Assembly: GCA_027596035.1 (NCBI GenBank)
Contig: JADGJA010000785.1
Location: 1 to 10,716 of the forward strand
Length of the DNA stretch: 10,716 bases
From: Thoreauomyces humboldtii
Taxonomy: Eukaryota; Chytridiomycota; Chytridiomycetes; Spizellomycetales; Powellomycetaceae
Direction of reading: 5' to 3'
The notes under the pieces are model-generated. The model had not been told where the DNA came from and made no database searches. It worked only from the letters and a program-made list of their open reading frames with translations. Within the stretch, counting starts at the first letter, position 1. Every line of letters begins with the position of its first letter. This document shows positions 9,251-10,716 of the stretch, in pieces. The position numbers and the translations under genes were made by a program.

Positions 9251-10547
9251 CTACGCAGCGATGGCCCGGCCTCTAGGCGTTCCCGGTTCGAGAGAAAGGA
9301 AGAACATGACGATGACATCCTTCAGAGAAGGGGCGGCAGGCTCTGGAGGTACCGACACGGTCGCACTCGGGGTGGCGCCGGCACCGAGGACGGAGTCATC
9401 CGCCGTGGAAACTCCTTCGGTACTTTCCGTCACGTTCTCCGCCGCCCCAACTTCCGCGTTCCCGGTTCCCTCGTGCGCTAATGGTGGCACGGGCGCAGCT
9501 GTCGGACGAGCTGCGGCGGCCTCCGCATCGCGCCTAGCCCGGGCTCGTCGCCGAACTTGGACGAAAAACAGGACAAACGCCAGCACGTTGACGAGAGCAA
9601 TCTTGATGAAGGGCCAGTTGTGGGAAAAGACGCAGATGAGAAAGGTGAGTTTGACGAGCATCCAGAACGGATTCTGCGGGGCTTCTCGCTCCGCGTCCCC
9701 GAATTCGTCGTCCGCTGGACCGGCTGGCGCCGCTGGGACAACAGCCGGAGCTGGTGCCGGTACTGGCACTGGCGCTTGCACCGGAGCAAGCGCTTGAGGT
9801 GCGGCTGCAATGGGGTGTCCGGACGTCGATGCAAGATGCTCGGGCAGTGCGTTCTGAGGCTGTTGGTACATGGGATGATAGGCAGGTGCGTGCATCGCAT
9901 AAGGAAGTCCGCTGCAAACATAAGGTTACCAATGAGATCGTATCATCAAAATCGGAAGCTCGTTTCCAATTCACTTACTTGATCATGACAACCTGAAATG
10001 GTTGAGCCGCTTGCGGCAGTTGCTGAACTTGCGGTGCGGGCGCGGCGGCGGTCGGAGTTGGAAGCACAGTTGGACGTGCCGGGGCAGAATGAGGTCGTAT
10101 GGCAGGAGTGGTGGAGCGAGGAGTAGAGGACGTTGGGGTAACGGGGTCGTCGGCGTTTCTTACGACAAGATGGATCACAGCGTCAGCCTTGAGGTGGTCG
10201 CGAACGATCGAGGGGTCTCCCAAGAGCTTTCCAGCGTGGATGAGGCGCATGGCGGTGGTGGGCGGGCGCCCTGGAATGACCTCCGACACGACCTTCTTGA
10301 GCTGAGCGATGGAAGCGTCGAGAGAAACCGTTACCGTATAGCTATCGCTCGGGAACGTCGGGCAGCGGATAGAGACGTCGATAGAGTCCGTCGCAGTTGG
10401 GGCGGGAGCTACAGGAGTCCGAGTGTGGACAACGTCCTTGTCGATGGCCGCGCCATTGAGCGAGTTGAAGGAGCGGGGCGGGGAAGGAGAGGAGGGCGGC
10501 AAGGGTTGTGCAGGATGGGCGTGGACGGGGTGGGAGAAGTCGGACAT
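9251..10547 (-). CDS. Ubiquitin-like domain membrane protein, HERP/Usa1-like, 2 exons, 409 aa
   Basis: Exons 10547-9979 and 9911-9251 join in phase 2 across a 67-bp intron (GTAAGT...TTTGCAG), giving 1230 bp. Residues 56-130 form a ubiquitin-like fold: two beta strands, a helix (ASIAQLKKVVSEV) and the ubiquitin-type stretch RLIHAGKLLGD. Residues 131-260 are Pro/Ala-rich and disordered. Residues 272-309 hold two hydrophobic stretches (WMLVKLTFLICVFSH and IKIALVNVLAFVLFFVQV) split by NWPF, then a basic cluster RRRARARR, as in a membrane hairpin facing the cytosol. This order matches HERP/Usa1-type ER proteins, which scaffold the HRD1 ubiquitin ligase in ER-associated degradation (family knowledge). 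A Dsc3-like Golgi/ER protein is the main alternative. The start at 10547 has A at -3 (cgaaccATGtcc). The frame stays open upstream to the window edge, but with no other ATG. Confidence 0.78.
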
Positions 10548-10716
10548 GGTTCGCCGGATGAAACGGTGGGAGATAGAACCTCGGCTGGTTGTTGAAGACG
10601 GCTGCGATGCTGAAAAGAGTTGAGCGGAGACGGCGTCCTTCAGAGTCGGACTAGAGAGAGAGGGAGTCTGCAAGGTGTGTGAGGGCGGGCGGAGGAGGAG
10701 GAGGAGGATTGGGAGG
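10548..10716 (-). promoter_or_regulatory. 5' leader/promoter of the ubiquitin-like gene
   Basis: On the minus strand this stretch is strongly pyrimidine-rich, with a CT run at 10653-10667 and CCT triplets at 10691-10708, as often seen near fungal transcription starts. The coding frame of the downstream gene continues through it without a stop but has no ATG. I read it as leader rather than protein; a start beyond the window cannot be excluded. Confidence 0.5.
10691..10708. repeat. (GGA)6 microsatellite
   Basis: Six perfect GGA triplets (CCT... on the minus strand) lie upstream of the ubiquitin-like gene. They probably form part of its pyrimidine-rich promoter or leader and may be length-variable. 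Confidence 0.85.

Overview
The window reads as an ordinary gene-dense stretch of fungal nuclear DNA, most likely from a basidiomycete; I cannot place it more precisely. The reasons are GT-AG introns of about 53-91 bp, closely packed genes on both strands, Kozak-like starts, and fungal versions of adenylosuccinate lyase and Sla2. I see no tRNA, rRNA, transposon, CRISPR or prokaryotic operon structure.

Layout: (1) 45-1487, plus strand, an intronless adenylosuccinate lyase (ADE13 type) of purine synthesis. (2) 1721-2449, minus strand, a 242-residue protein with an N-terminal DPY-30-like dimerisation motif and a long Ala/Glu-rich tail, convergent with gene 1. (3) 2730-6463, minus strand, a full SLA2/End4/HIP1R-family endocytic adaptor. 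Its seven exons splice to 1113 codons with an ANTH domain, a Q-rich coiled coil and a C-terminal I/LWEQ actin-binding domain. (4) 6464-7233, a non-coding interval shared by divergent 5' ends. (5) 7234-8925, plus strand, a gene broken into seven small exons. When spliced it gives a complete C3HC4 RING, a coiled coil and a Ser/Pro-rich tail, the layout of the Zip3/RNF212/HEI10 meiotic crossover proteins. (6) 9251-10547, minus strand, a two-exon protein with a ubiquitin-like domain and a hydrophobic hairpin, resembling HERP/Usa1-type ER-associated degradation factors.

The genes do not form one pathway. They are housekeeping or cell-biology genes (purines, possibly chromatin, endocytosis, meiosis, ER quality control) arranged as convergent or divergent pairs, which is normal for fungi. 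I found no clear sign of a new multigene system. The best material for a second look is the exon-fragmented RING gene, a stop-free 69-bp intron in SLA2, a tandem CAGCAG acceptor, the interrupted DPY-30 motif, and the 5' leaders of SLA2 and the DPY-30 gene.
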